Positions 51,908-59,692 of a stretch of DNA of 64,000 nt are shown here, piece after piece. A model generated the notes under the pieces. That model was given only the letters and a program-made list of their open reading frames with translations. It was not told where the DNA came from and searched no databases. This DNA is from Mycobacterium sp. 852014-52450_SCH5900713 (GTDB lineage: Bacteria; Actinomycetota; Actinomycetes; Mycobacteriales; Mycobacteriaceae). Made by a program: the position numbers and the translations under genes. The stretch covers positions 1 through 64,000 of the forward strand of contig NZ_LZIL01000060.1 of NCBI RefSeq assembly GCF_001667075.1, in the 5' to 3' direction. The first letter of the stretch is position 1, and every line of letters starts with the position of its first letter.

Positions 51908-53350
51908 ATGGGCTGGTTTTCCGCCCCCGAATATTGGCTCGGCAGAATGGTGCTCGAGCGGGGCGCCGCGGTGGTCTACCTGCTCGCGTTCGTCGCGGCG
52001 GCGGCGCAGTTCCGGGCGCTCATCGGGGAGCACGGACTGCAGCCCATTCCGCGATATTTGGCCGGGCAGTCGTTCTGGCGGACGCCCAGCCTGTTTCATC
52101 TGCGCTATTCCGATCGCCTGTTCTCGGTGGTCTCCTGGTTCGGCGCGGCGCTGTCGGCGGCGATCGTCGCCGGCGCGGCCGATGCGGTGCCGGTCTGGGC
52201 GGCCATGCTCATGTGGCTCGCGCTGTGGGTGCTCTACCTGTCGATCGTCAACGTCGGGCAGACCTGGTATGCGTTCGGGTGGGAATCGCTGTTGCTGGAA
52301 ACCGGCTTTCTGCTGATCTTCCTCGGCAACGACCAGGTTGCGCCTCCGGTGCTGACCTTATGGATGGCCCGGTTGCTGTTGTTCCGAGTGGAATTCGGCG
52401 CCGGGCTGATCAAGCTGCGGGGCGATTCGTGCTGGCGCGACCTGACGTGTCTGTACTACCACCACGAAACGCAGCCCATGCCCGGGCCATTGAGCTGGTT
52501 CTTCCACCACCTGCCCAAACCGCTGCATCGAATCGAGGTGGCGGGCAACCATTTCTCCCAGCTGGTGGTGCCGTTCGGATTGTTCGCGCCACAACCGGTG
52601 GCCGGCATCGCCGCCGCGATCATCGTCGTCACCCAGCTGTGGCTGGTGGCGTCGGGTAACTTCGCCTGGCTGAACTGGGTGACGATTCTCTTGGCGTGCA
52701 GCGCCATCGACGACTCGTGGGTCGGTTCGATTGGTTTGCATGATCGTCCGGCGTTCTCGCCGACGCCGGTATGGTTCGCCGCGCTGGTGGTCGCGTTCGC
52801 GGCGGCGGTGTTGTTCATGAGCTACTGGCCGGTGCGCAACATGCTGTCGTCGAGGCAGCGAATGAACATGTCGTTCAATTCTTTTCATTTGGTCAACACC
52901 TACGGCGCATTCGGCAGCATTGGCCGCGTCCGCCGCGAGGTGGTGGTCGAAGGCACCGAGGAAGCCCGCCTCAGCGACCAGACGGTCTGGAAAGAATACG
53001 AATTCAAGGGCAAGCCCGGCGCCGTGGCCCGGCTTCCGCGGCAGTGGGCGCCCTACCACCTGCGTCTGGACTGGCTGATGTGGTTCGCCGCCATCTCGCC
53101 CGGCTACGCGCAACCATGGCTGACACCGTTTCTGCAGCGACTGCTGCGCAACGATCGGCCCACGCTGCGGTTGTTGCGGCACAATCCATTTCCGGATTCG
53201 CCGCCGCGTTACGTGCGTGCGCAGCTCTACGAGTACCGCTTCACGACGCCCGCGGAGCTGCGCCGCGAGCGGGCCTGGTGGCATCGGACATTGATCGGCG
53301 GCTACGTCAGGCCGATGGCGCTGCCGGCGGCGACGTCACAGCACGGCTGA
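51908..53350 (+). CDS. Lipase maturation factor-like membrane protein (Rv0235c-like)
   Basis: A 480-residue protein. The N-terminus MGWFSAPEYWLGRMVLERGAAVVYL, the central MARLLLFRVEFGAGLIKLRGDSCWRDLTCLYYHHETQPMP and the C-terminal WKEYEFKGKPG with PRQWAPYHLRLDWLMWFA are hallmarks of the LMF1 family. Several membrane helices lie between residues 15 and 330. The eukaryotic relative folds secreted lipases; the bacterial role is unknown. ATG 51908 is chosen for AAGGAG upstream. It lies 87 bp after aftD. Confidence 0.87.
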   Translation: MGWFSAPEYWLGRMVLERGAAVVYLLAFVAAAAQFRALIGEHGLQPIPRYLAGQSFWRTPSLFHLRYSDRLFSVVSWFGAALSAAIVAGAADAVPVWAAMLMWLALWVLYLSIVNVGQTWYAFGWESLLLETGFLLIFLGNDQVAPPVLTLWMARLLLFRVEFGAGLIKLRGDSCWRDLTCLYYHHETQPMPGPLSWFFHHLPKPLHRIEVAGNHFSQLVVPFGLFAPQPVAGIAAAIIVVTQLWLVASGNFAWLNWVTILLACSAIDDSWVGSIGLHDRPAFSPTPVWFAALVVAFAAAVLFMSYWPVRNMLSSRQRMNMSFNSFHLVNTYGAFGSIGRVRREVVVEGTEEARLSDQTVWKEYEFKGKPGAVARLPRQWAPYHLRLDWLMWFAAISPGYAQPWLTPFLQRLLRNDRPTLRLLRHNPFPDSPPRYVRAQLYEYRFTTPAELRRERAWWHRTLIGGYVRPMALPAATSQHG

Positions 53351-53485
53351 CCGCGGCCGTGTCGCCATGACCCGGCCGCAAGCGGTGGCGTGGAAGTTTG
53401 CCAAATGCTCAGCAAACGGAATGTCTTCGGTGTATAGCGGTGACTGTGAGCTACGTGCGTATTAGCTCAGCAGGAGGATGAGATC

Positions 53486-53914
53486 ATGGCCATCACACGG
53501 GCGATCGCCACAGCCGCCATGTTCGCCGGGCTAGCTGTCGGTACGGCTAGTGCAGCGTGGGCCGACACGACGCTGAGCGGCCACTACACCTGGACCTCCA
53601 CAACCCCCCGGGGGTCGGCGATGTCCGGCGACTATTACTTCACACCCTGCGGCGACGGATGCGCTTCGGTAGCAACCACACCCGGCGGACAGGCCGTGGC
53701 CCTGGCGCGGCTGATCAACGGGCAATGGACGATGGAAGGCACCTGGGCCATACGCTGTGCCGACGGTAGCCCCGGTCCCAATGAGCCGTACCACGACACG
53801 TGGGATCCGAACACCCTGGAAGGCACCAGCACCTTGATGTACAACGTGCCGGCCTGCGGCCACCCGCCGGGGTATCAACAGACGAATCAGCTGCAACTCA
53901 GGCAGGCGCCCTGA
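53486..53914 (+). CDS. Secreted protein of unknown function
   Basis: A 142-residue protein with a clear signal peptide (TAAMFAGLAVGTASAAWADTT; cleavage probably after AWA near residue 26). The mature part is beta-rich with paired Cys (PCGDGC, RCADG, ACGHPP) and motifs SGHYTWTSTTPRG and INGQWTMEGTWAIRC. It resembles a recurring type of small mycobacterial secreted protein, but I cannot name a family. AGGAGG lies ahead of the ATG. An inverted repeat (GTTTGC-N10-GCAAAC) lies 70-90 bp upstream. It is not in the corresponding M. tuberculosis interval. Confidence 0.78.
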   Translation: MAITRAIATAAMFAGLAVGTASAAWADTTLSGHYTWTSTTPRGSAMSGDYYFTPCGDGCASVATTPGGQAVALARLINGQWTMEGTWAIRCADGSPGPNEPYHDTWDPNTLEGTSTLMYNVPACGHPPGYQQTNQLQLRQAP

Positions 53915-53974
53915 CGCGTAATCGCCTGTCGCGATTGGGACCAGGCCGCCGAACCGGCAACGAAGGAGCCGAGC

Positions 53975-54346
53975 ATGAGAACAGCACTCGTAGGGTTGGC
54001 CACGGTGCTGGCCCTCTCCGGCTTCGTGTGGACGGCGGATCTGATGCTTGGGGCGGGCACCGCCCTCGCAGCCTGCTCCACCAACAACGGCGGCAACCAG
54101 CCGCCGGAGTGCGCCCCGCCCGAGGGGCCCCCGGGCTGCTACACCTCGCACATCTGCAGCCAGATGTGGTGCCCGAACCTGGGCGAACTGCGGCGGATGC
54201 CGGACTGGGACAGAAACGTCTGCCATACCTATTACTTCGCGCCGGACTCGGGCCTGCCCGCGCTGATGGTCCAGGGGCAGCCGCCCGGCCTGCGGCTGCC
54301 GCCGAACACCGGCGTCTGCCCGCCCTTGGCCTGGATGTGTCCGTGA
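53975..54346 (+). CDS. Secreted Cys/Pro-rich protein of unknown function
   Basis: A 123-residue protein. A signal peptide spans residues 1-33 (ALVGLATVLALSGFVWTADL, then AGTALAAC). The mature part has eight or nine Cys and many Pro (CAPPEGPPGCYTSHICSQMWC, and VCPPLAWMC at the end), so it is probably a disulfide-stabilised wall or secreted protein. AAGGAG precedes the ATG. It lies 60 bp after the previous secreted protein and is likely co-expressed. No family is recognised. Confidence 0.78.
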   Translation: MRTALVGLATVLALSGFVWTADLMLGAGTALAACSTNNGGNQPPECAPPEGPPGCYTSHICSQMWCPNLGELRRMPDWDRNVCHTYYFAPDSGLPALMVQGQPPGLRLPPNTGVCPPLAWMCP

Positions 54347-54347
54347 A

Positions 54348-55994
54348 TTACAGCGTCTCGTCCAGTTCGCCGAGCCGGTCGGTCAGCCGCAGATTCTCCG
54401 AGTAGTCGACCGGGCAAGAGATCACCGATACCCCGTCGTCGTCGAGTGCGGCCCGCAGCGTCGGCAACAGTTCGTCCGCGCTGTTGATCCGATACCCCTT
54501 GGCGCCAAAGCTTTCCGCGTAGGTCACCACGTCGGGATTACCGAACTTCACGTAGTAGTGCGCGCCGAGCTCGAGGTCCATTTTCCACTCGATCAGGCCG
54601 TACCCACCGTCGTCCCAGATCAGCACGACCAGCGGTATCCGCTCGCGGACGGCGGTCTCGATTTCCTGCGAGTTCATCAGGAACGCGCCGTCGCCGACGA
54701 CCGCCAGCACCTTGGACTCGGGACGCGCCAGCTTGACGCCCAGCGCGCCGGGCAGCGCAAAACCCATGGTGGACAGCCCGTTTGACACCAGGCAGGTGTT
54801 GCACTCGTACGTCGGGTAAAGCCGGGCCATCCACATCTTGGTGGCGCCGGTATCGACCAGGACCACGTCACTGCGGCCCAGCGCCGCGCGGGTGTCGGCC
54901 ACCACCCGCGCCGGGGCCAGCGGATAACGCGAATCCTCTTGCCCCCGAGCGAATTCCTCGGCCAGCAGGCCGTGGCCGGGAACCTCCGGGTCGGCCTCGT
55001 AGGCGTGGCCGTCCAGTCCCTCGGTCAGCGCATCCAACGAAGCGCTGATGTCGCCGATGATCCCGACGTCCACCGAATAGTGCGCGTCGACCTCGGCCGG
55101 GAACCGGTGGATGTGGATGATCTTCTTGTCGGCCTGCGGGTTGATCCGGACGGGGTCGAACTCCTGCAGCTCGTACCCGACGGTGATCACCACGTCGGCG
55201 TTGTCGAAGCCGAAGTTCACGTAGTCATGCCGCATGAACCCCAGCGTCCCGATGCTGTTGGGATGGTCGTCGGGCATCACACCCTTGCCATGGAACGTGT
55301 TGGCGACGGGGATGCCGAATTCCTCGGAGAACCGCACCAGGGCCGCGGTGGCGTTGCCGCGGGCGGCGCCGTGCCCGGCCAGCACCACCGAACGCTTGGC
55401 CTGGCGCAGGATGTCGACCGCGCGCTCCACCTGACCGGGTGCGGGAGCATCGGCGCGAACGACGTTGCGCGGCAACGGCGTCAGGTCATAGTCGGTCTCG
55501 TCGACGTCGATGTGCTCGGGCACGGCGAGGTAGACGGCGGCCGGGCGCTCGGTCTCGGCGACCTTGAACGCCTTGCGGAACATCTCGGGGATGGCGCGCG
55601 CGGTCGGGATGTCGGCGGCCCAACGGGTGATGGGCGCGAACATCCGAACCAGGTCGACGTACTGGTGCGACTCCTTGAACTCCCGGTCGTGACCGACCTG
55701 AGCGGAGATGGCGACCAGCGGGGTGCTGTTGGTGGTGGCGTCGGCCACGCCGAGTTGCATGTTGATCGCGCCGGGGCCCAGGGTGCTCGACACCACCGCG
55801 GCGCGGCCGGTCACCCGGCCATACATCTCGGCCATGAAGGCCGCGCCCTGCTCGTGCCGGGTGAGCACGTAGCGGATGCTCGACGAAGCCAGCGCCTGCA
55901 CGAAGCGGATGTTCTCCTCCCCCGGCAGGCCGAAGACCACGGAAACGCCCTCGTTTTCCAGGCACTTGACCATCAGCTCGGCGGCTTTACTCAT
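54348..55994 (-). CDS. Acetolactate synthase-like thiamine diphosphate enzyme
   Basis: A 548-residue TPP enzyme. The N-terminal PYR domain has VFGLPGEENIRFVQAL and the cofactor Glu in YVLTRHEQGAAFMAEMYGR. The C-terminal PP domain has the TPP motif AVVGDGAFLMNSQEIETAVRERIPLVVLIWDDGGYG. GTLGFMRHDYVN lies in the middle domain. It fits acetolactate synthase large subunits without a small-subunit partner (catabolic type). Pyruvate condensation or another 2-oxoacid decarboxylation is possible. GGGAGGTG precedes ATG 55994. It is divergent from gabD1, 79 bp apart, and absent from the matching M. tuberculosis site. Confidence 0.85.
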   Translation of the reverse strand: MSKAAELMVKCLENEGVSVVFGLPGEENIRFVQALASSSIRYVLTRHEQGAAFMAEMYGRVTGRAAVVSSTLGPGAINMQLGVADATTNSTPLVAISAQVGHDREFKESHQYVDLVRMFAPITRWAADIPTARAIPEMFRKAFKVAETERPAAVYLAVPEHIDVDETDYDLTPLPRNVVRADAPAPGQVERAVDILRQAKRSVVLAGHGAARGNATAALVRFSEEFGIPVANTFHGKGVMPDDHPNSIGTLGFMRHDYVNFGFDNADVVITVGYELQEFDPVRINPQADKKIIHIHRFPAEVDAHYSVDVGIIGDISASLDALTEGLDGHAYEADPEVPGHGLLAEEFARGQEDSRYPLAPARVVADTRAALGRSDVVLVDTGATKMWMARLYPTYECNTCLVSNGLSTMGFALPGALGVKLARPESKVLAVVGDGAFLMNSQEIETAVRERIPLVVLIWDDGGYGLIEWKMDLELGAHYYVKFGNPDVVTYAESFGAKGYRINSADELLPTLRAALDDDGVSVISCPVDYSENLRLTDRLGELDETL

Positions 55995-56073
55995 CCGGCA
56001 CCTCCCTCGAGGGAACGATAGTGGCAGGCTGGGTGTTGGACCTCTTACCAACCTCGAAGCGAAGGATTGCAGC

Positions 56074-57450
56074 GTGCCCATCGCCACGATCAACCCGGCC
56101 ACCGGCGAGACGGTGAAGACCTTCACCCCGGCAACCGACGAAGAAGTCGACGCGGCCATCGCCCGCGCCTACGCCCGATTCCAGGACTACCGCCATAACA
56201 CCACCTTTGCCCAGCGCGCGGGGTGGGCAAACGCCACCGCCGACCTTTTGGAGAAGGAGGCCGACGACGTAGCCGCGATGATGACCCAGGAGATGGGCAA
56301 GACGCTGGCCTCGGCTAAGGCGGAAACACTCAAGTGCGCCAAGGGCTTTCGCTACTACGCGGAGAACGCCGAGAAGCTGCTGGCCGACGAGCCGGCCGAC
56401 GCCCAAGCCGTCGGCGCCAAGCGGGCCTACACCCGCTATCAACCGCTCGGGGTGGTGCTGGCCATCATGCCGTGGAACTTCCCGTTGTGGCAGGCCGTCC
56501 GGTTCGCCGCGCCGGCGCTGATGGCCGGGAATGTCGGGCTCCTCAAGCACGCCTCCAACGTGCCGCAGTCCGCGCTCTACCTCGCCGACGTCATCGCCCG
56601 CGGCGGCTTCCCCGACGGCTGCTTCCAGACGCTGCTCGTCTCTTCCAGTGCCGTCGAACGCATCCTGCGCGACCCGCGGGTAGCGGCCGCCACCCTGACC
56701 GGCAGCGAGCCGGCCGGGCAGTCGGTGGCAGCCATCGCCGGCGACGAGATCAAACCCACCGTGCTCGAGCTCGGCGGCAGCGACCCCTTCATCGTGATGC
56801 CGTCGGCGAACCTGGACGAGGCCGCCAAGACCGCGGTCACCGCGCGTGTCCAGAACAACGGCCAGTCCTGCATCGCCGCGAAGCGGTTCATCATTCACAC
56901 CGACATCTACGACGCGTTCGTCGACAAGTTCACCGAGCGGATGCAGGCGCTCAAGGTCGGGGACCCGACCGACCCGGACACCGACGTGGGCCCGCTGGCC
57001 ACCGAGTCCGGCCGCGACGACATCGCCAAGCAGGTCGAGGACGCGGCCGCGGAGGGCGCCACGATCCGGCTCGGCGGCAAGCCGCTCGACGGGCCGGGGT
57101 GGTTCTACCCGCCGACCGTGGTCACCGACATCACCAAGGACATGGCGCTCTACACCGAAGAGGTGTTCGGTCCGGTGGCGTCGATGTACCGGGCAGCGGA
57201 CATCGACGAGGCGATCGAGATCGCCAACGCCACCACCTTCGGGCTGGGGTCCAACGCCTGGACCAACGACGAGGCCGAGCAACAGCGTTTCATCGACGAG
57301 ATCGAAGCCGGCCAGGTCTTCATCAACGGCATGACGGTGTCCTACCCGGAGCTGGGGTTCGGCGGCGTCAAGCGTTCCGGTTACGGCCGCGAACTCGCCG
57401 GCCTGGGCATCCGCGCCTTCGTCAACGCCAAGACCGTGTGGGTCGGGTAG
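56074..57450 (+). CDS. gabD1: Succinate-semialdehyde dehydrogenase [NADP+] GabD1
   Basis: A 458-residue aldehyde dehydrogenase (corrected M. tuberculosis GabD1 is about 457). IMPWNFPLWQAVRFAAPALMAG binds cofactor. The general-base Glu is in VLELGGSDPF and the catalytic Cys in NNGQSCIAAKR. It oxidises succinate semialdehyde to succinate, part of the alternative TCA route. The start is GTG 56074 with GAAGGA ahead; earlier starts would overlap the divergent gene. It is followed by a repeat pair, then convergent R2lox. Confidence 0.9.
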   Translation: MPIATINPATGETVKTFTPATDEEVDAAIARAYARFQDYRHNTTFAQRAGWANATADLLEKEADDVAAMMTQEMGKTLASAKAETLKCAKGFRYYAENAEKLLADEPADAQAVGAKRAYTRYQPLGVVLAIMPWNFPLWQAVRFAAPALMAGNVGLLKHASNVPQSALYLADVIARGGFPDGCFQTLLVSSSAVERILRDPRVAAATLTGSEPAGQSVAAIAGDEIKPTVLELGGSDPFIVMPSANLDEAAKTAVTARVQNNGQSCIAAKRFIIHTDIYDAFVDKFTERMQALKVGDPTDPDTDVGPLATESGRDDIAKQVEDAAAEGATIRLGGKPLDGPGWFYPPTVVTDITKDMALYTEEVFGPVASMYRAADIDEAIEIANATTFGLGSNAWTNDEAEQQRFIDEIEAGQVFINGMTVSYPELGFGGVKRSGYGRELAGLGIRAFVNAKTVWVG

Positions 57451-57563
57451 TGGCGATCGCAAGCGCGGCGTAGCCGGGCGCAGCGGGTCGCCACGGTCGG
57501 TGACGTCGGCGATCGCAAGCGCGGCGTAGCCGGGCGCAGCGGGTCGCCACCGTCGGTGACGTC
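57449..57563. repeat. Two tandem 56-bp repeat units between gabD1 and R2lox
   Basis: Copies begin at 57452 and 57508 (period 56 bp), each GGCGATCGCAAGCGCGGCGT through CAGCGGGTCGCCAC and GTCGGTGACGTCG, with one base differing. Unit ends GTGGCGA and TCGCCAC can pair. The pair fills the gap between convergent genes and is the reverse-complement relative of the 43722 repeats. Confidence 0.9.
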
Positions 57564-57598
57564 GACGCCGCCGGAGGCAGCAAGGTCGAATAACCGCC

Positions 57599-58540
57599 TC
57601 AGGCGGACACGGCGGCGAGGGCCTTCTCGTCCTCGTCGGCGAAGGTGTCCTCTAGGTGTAGCGGCGAGTAGTCGAGGTCGATCTCCTCGAGCGGCCGGCC
57701 GCGGGCGCTGGAGATCGTGCCGAAGCGCCGCATGCCCTTGTCGGACGCGTACTGCATGAACTCGTCCACCGAGAGGCCGAAGGGCATCGGGTCGTAAAGG
57801 GAGAAGCCCTCCTCGATGAGGCGCAGTCCCAGCGGCATGAGCTCGTTCATGCGCGTCTCGAAGACGCCCCAGTTGGCGTCGTCGGCGGCCACGTGGCGGC
57901 GGCAGGTGAAGGTGCCCCACGCCATGTGGCGCCGCTCGTCGTCACCGATGCGCCGGACCAGCTCCTGCATGCCGGGCAGGATGCCGCGTTCCACGCAGAT
58001 CTTGTGCCAGCCGAAGTAGCCGGTCAGCGCCAGCATACCTTCGACCATGTGGTTGTAGGTGACCGACGCCCGCACCTGGGCGGCCGGAGACGGGTCAACC
58101 GACAAGGCGTTGAGGCAGTCCGGCAATTCCTCGTAGAAGATCGTCCGGTAGGTGGGGATGTCGTCGAGGTACTCGTGCAGGTCATCGGTGACGCCGACGG
58201 CGTCGAGCCACATGCGGAACACCTGGACGTGCTTGGCTTCCTCGAATGCGAACTGCGTCAGGTACATCTCGTCGCCCAGCCGGCCCTCGACCCGCATCGC
58301 GGACATGAACGGCTGAATGTCCTCGGTGACCGCTTCCTCGCCGGCGATGAACTCCGCGCACAGCCGGATGGCGTAGTGGCGTTCGTCGTCCGAGAGCCGT
58401 TCCCAGTCGGCGCGGTCGCGGGAGAAATCGATGTCGGCCGGATCCCAGAACTTCGCGTTGCCGCCGGCGAACAGCCGCAGCGGCAGGCTGTCCCAGTTGA
58501 GTCCCCCTCGAACCATCGAGTTCGTATGCGTGCGTGTCAT
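57599..58540 (-). CDS. nrdB: R2-like ligand-binding oxidase (R2lox), annotated as NrdB in M. tuberculosis
   Basis: A 313-residue ferritin-like protein. Counting from the ATG, metal ligands fall at Glu68, Glu101, His104, Glu167, Glu202 and His205, and the cross-linking pair at Val71 and Tyr162, the numbering I recall for M. tuberculosis R2lox (Rv0233). It therefore should hold a Mn/Fe centre and form the Tyr-Val ether bond. It is a lipid-ligand oxidase candidate, not a true ribonucleotide reductase subunit. Its start overlaps the stop of the TetR gene (ATGA), so it is under the control of that operon. Confidence 0.93.
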   Translation of the reverse strand: MTRTHTNSMVRGGLNWDSLPLRLFAGGNAKFWDPADIDFSRDRADWERLSDDERHYAIRLCAEFIAGEEAVTEDIQPFMSAMRVEGRLGDEMYLTQFAFEEAKHVQVFRMWLDAVGVTDDLHEYLDDIPTYRTIFYEELPDCLNALSVDPSPAAQVRASVTYNHMVEGMLALTGYFGWHKICVERGILPGMQELVRRIGDDERRHMAWGTFTCRRHVAADDANWGVFETRMNELMPLGLRLIEEGFSLYDPMPFGLSVDEFMQYASDKGMRRFGTISSARGRPLEEIDLDYSPLHLEDTFADEDEKALAAVSA

Positions 58541-59229
58541 GAGACCTCCTCGGATTGTTGTGGGGCTGAGTGGACGGGCGGGCGCGGGGACGCCGCGAAG
58601 GCGGCAGCCAGTACGCCGACGAGCCGGCGCACGGCCAGTGCCGGCTGCTCCGGGGTGGGTTCGTCGAGCCCGAGGATCGGATCCAATCCCCGCATGTAGG
58701 GCGCTAGCGCCAGGTGCGGAAAAATCAAGAGCAGCAACGACAGCAGCGCGTCGGTGTCCGAATCGGAACGCAAGTCGCCGCGCACCTTCGCGTCGCGGAC
58801 GAGCGGCCGCATCACTTCCAGGTAGTGCCGGTGGATGACGTTCTGCACGCTGACGCGGGCTTCGGTGTCGACCTCAAGAGTCGCGGCGGCGTGCAGCGCG
58901 CGTTCGTGCGGGTGGTCGGCGAAATAGGCCACCCACGCGTCGAGCCAATCGGTCAGGAAGTCGAAGAACGGCCGACTCGGGTCCAGCTCGCGGATGCGGT
59001 CTTCCATGTAGGCCCGCACCCGCTGGCTGGCGATGTCGGCGATGAAGGCGAACAGGTCGCGCTTGTCCGCGAAGTACTGGAAGAGGCTGCCCTTGGCGAC
59101 GCCGGCCCGCCGCGCGATGACGTTGAGGCTGCCCCGGGAGAAGCCGTGCGCCCCGAACTCCTGTTCCGCGGCGTCGATGATGGCGGCGCGACGGGCGGGG
59201 TCCACCCGCGCCCAAGTCACCGTTGGCAA
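58537..59229 (-). CDS. TetR family regulator of the R2lox operon (Rv0232-like), TTG start
   Basis: A 230-residue protein. The helix-turn-helix is [46 protein letters not shown] at about residues 16-61. The TTG at 59229 is chosen because a perfect AGGAGG lies five bases before it and no ATG is available. A palindrome 19 bp upstream (59248) should be its operator. It is coupled to R2lox by a four-base overlap. Confidence 0.9.
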   Translation of the reverse strand: MPTVTWARVDPARRAAIIDAAEQEFGAHGFSRGSLNVIARRAGVAKGSLFQYFADKRDLFAFIADIASQRVRAYMEDRIRELDPSRPFFDFLTDWLDAWVAYFADHPHERALHAAATLEVDTEARVSVQNVIHRHYLEVMRPLVRDAKVRGDLRSDSDTDALLSLLLLIFPHLALAPYMRGLDPILGLDEPTPEQPALAVRRLVGVLAAAFAASPRPPVHSAPQQSEEVS

Positions 59230-59247
59230 TGCGGCCTCCTAGCGTCG

Positions 59248-59262
59248 ATGACCACTGGTCAT
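59248..59262. promoter_or_regulatory. TetR operator upstream of the R2lox operon
   Basis: ATGACCACTGGTCAT: perfect seven-base arms around a central C, within 35 bp of the TetR start. TGACCA-N-TGGTCA is a typical TetR-family site. Autoregulation is inferred. Confidence 0.7.
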
Positions 59263-59310
59263 ATTACGGTGAGCTGCGTCACAGTCAAGGGGTCCGCGTG
59301 ACCGCTTTCC

Positions 59311-59372
59311 CGCCGAGCGTCACGCTGGCGCGACGGTCGGCAGTGGATGCCGCGCTGGCGTGACGCTCGGCG
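59311..59372. repeat. Long inverted repeat between the small membrane protein and TetR genes
   Basis: Arms of 22 bases (59311-59332 and 59351-59372) pair with two mismatches around an 18-base loop; the outer 13 bases, CCGAGCGTCACGC and GCGTGACGCTCGG, are perfect. A third related piece (GGCGTCACACCGGCGCGACG) follows at about 59382. It may end transcripts of the gene at 59449 or be a short interspersed element. Confidence 0.7.
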
Positions 59373-59448
59373 AACGGCCGGGGCGTCACACCGGCGCGAC
59401 GGAAAGCGAACAGCACGCGTCATGACCCCGGGAAGCCCGGCGCCGAAG

Positions 59449-59652
59449 CTAGGTAGACGGCCGTTGGCGTTTCGGCGGCGGATAAACCGACCTGGCGATC
59501 GTCGCCGAGATCCATCCGATCAGCCAGCCGCCACCGACCAAGAGGAAGGTGCGCAGGCGGTCGGGGTACAGCACCGCAACAACACTCAGAATGACGGCCC
59601 ACGTGAACGCGCAACCGATGCTGTAGCCGGTATACGTCGCGCGCGATGGCAT
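59449..59652 (-). CDS. Small membrane protein, two helices
   Basis: A 67-residue protein. Helices lie at about residues 10-30 (SIGCAFTWAVILSVVAVLY) and 35-54 (TFLLVGGGWLIGWISATIA), with a basic C-terminus (PPPKRQRPST). It lies 40 bp after the fadE4 stop reading leftward?; on the minus strand fadE4 ends at 59693, so this gene follows it. No function is known. Confidence 0.65.
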   Translation of the reverse strand: MPSRATYTGYSIGCAFTWAVILSVVAVLYPDRLRTFLLVGGGWLIGWISATIARSVYPPPKRQRPST

Positions 59653-59692
59653 GCCACAAATCTAGTCCGGCATTCGCCCGGCGCCAGCCCAG

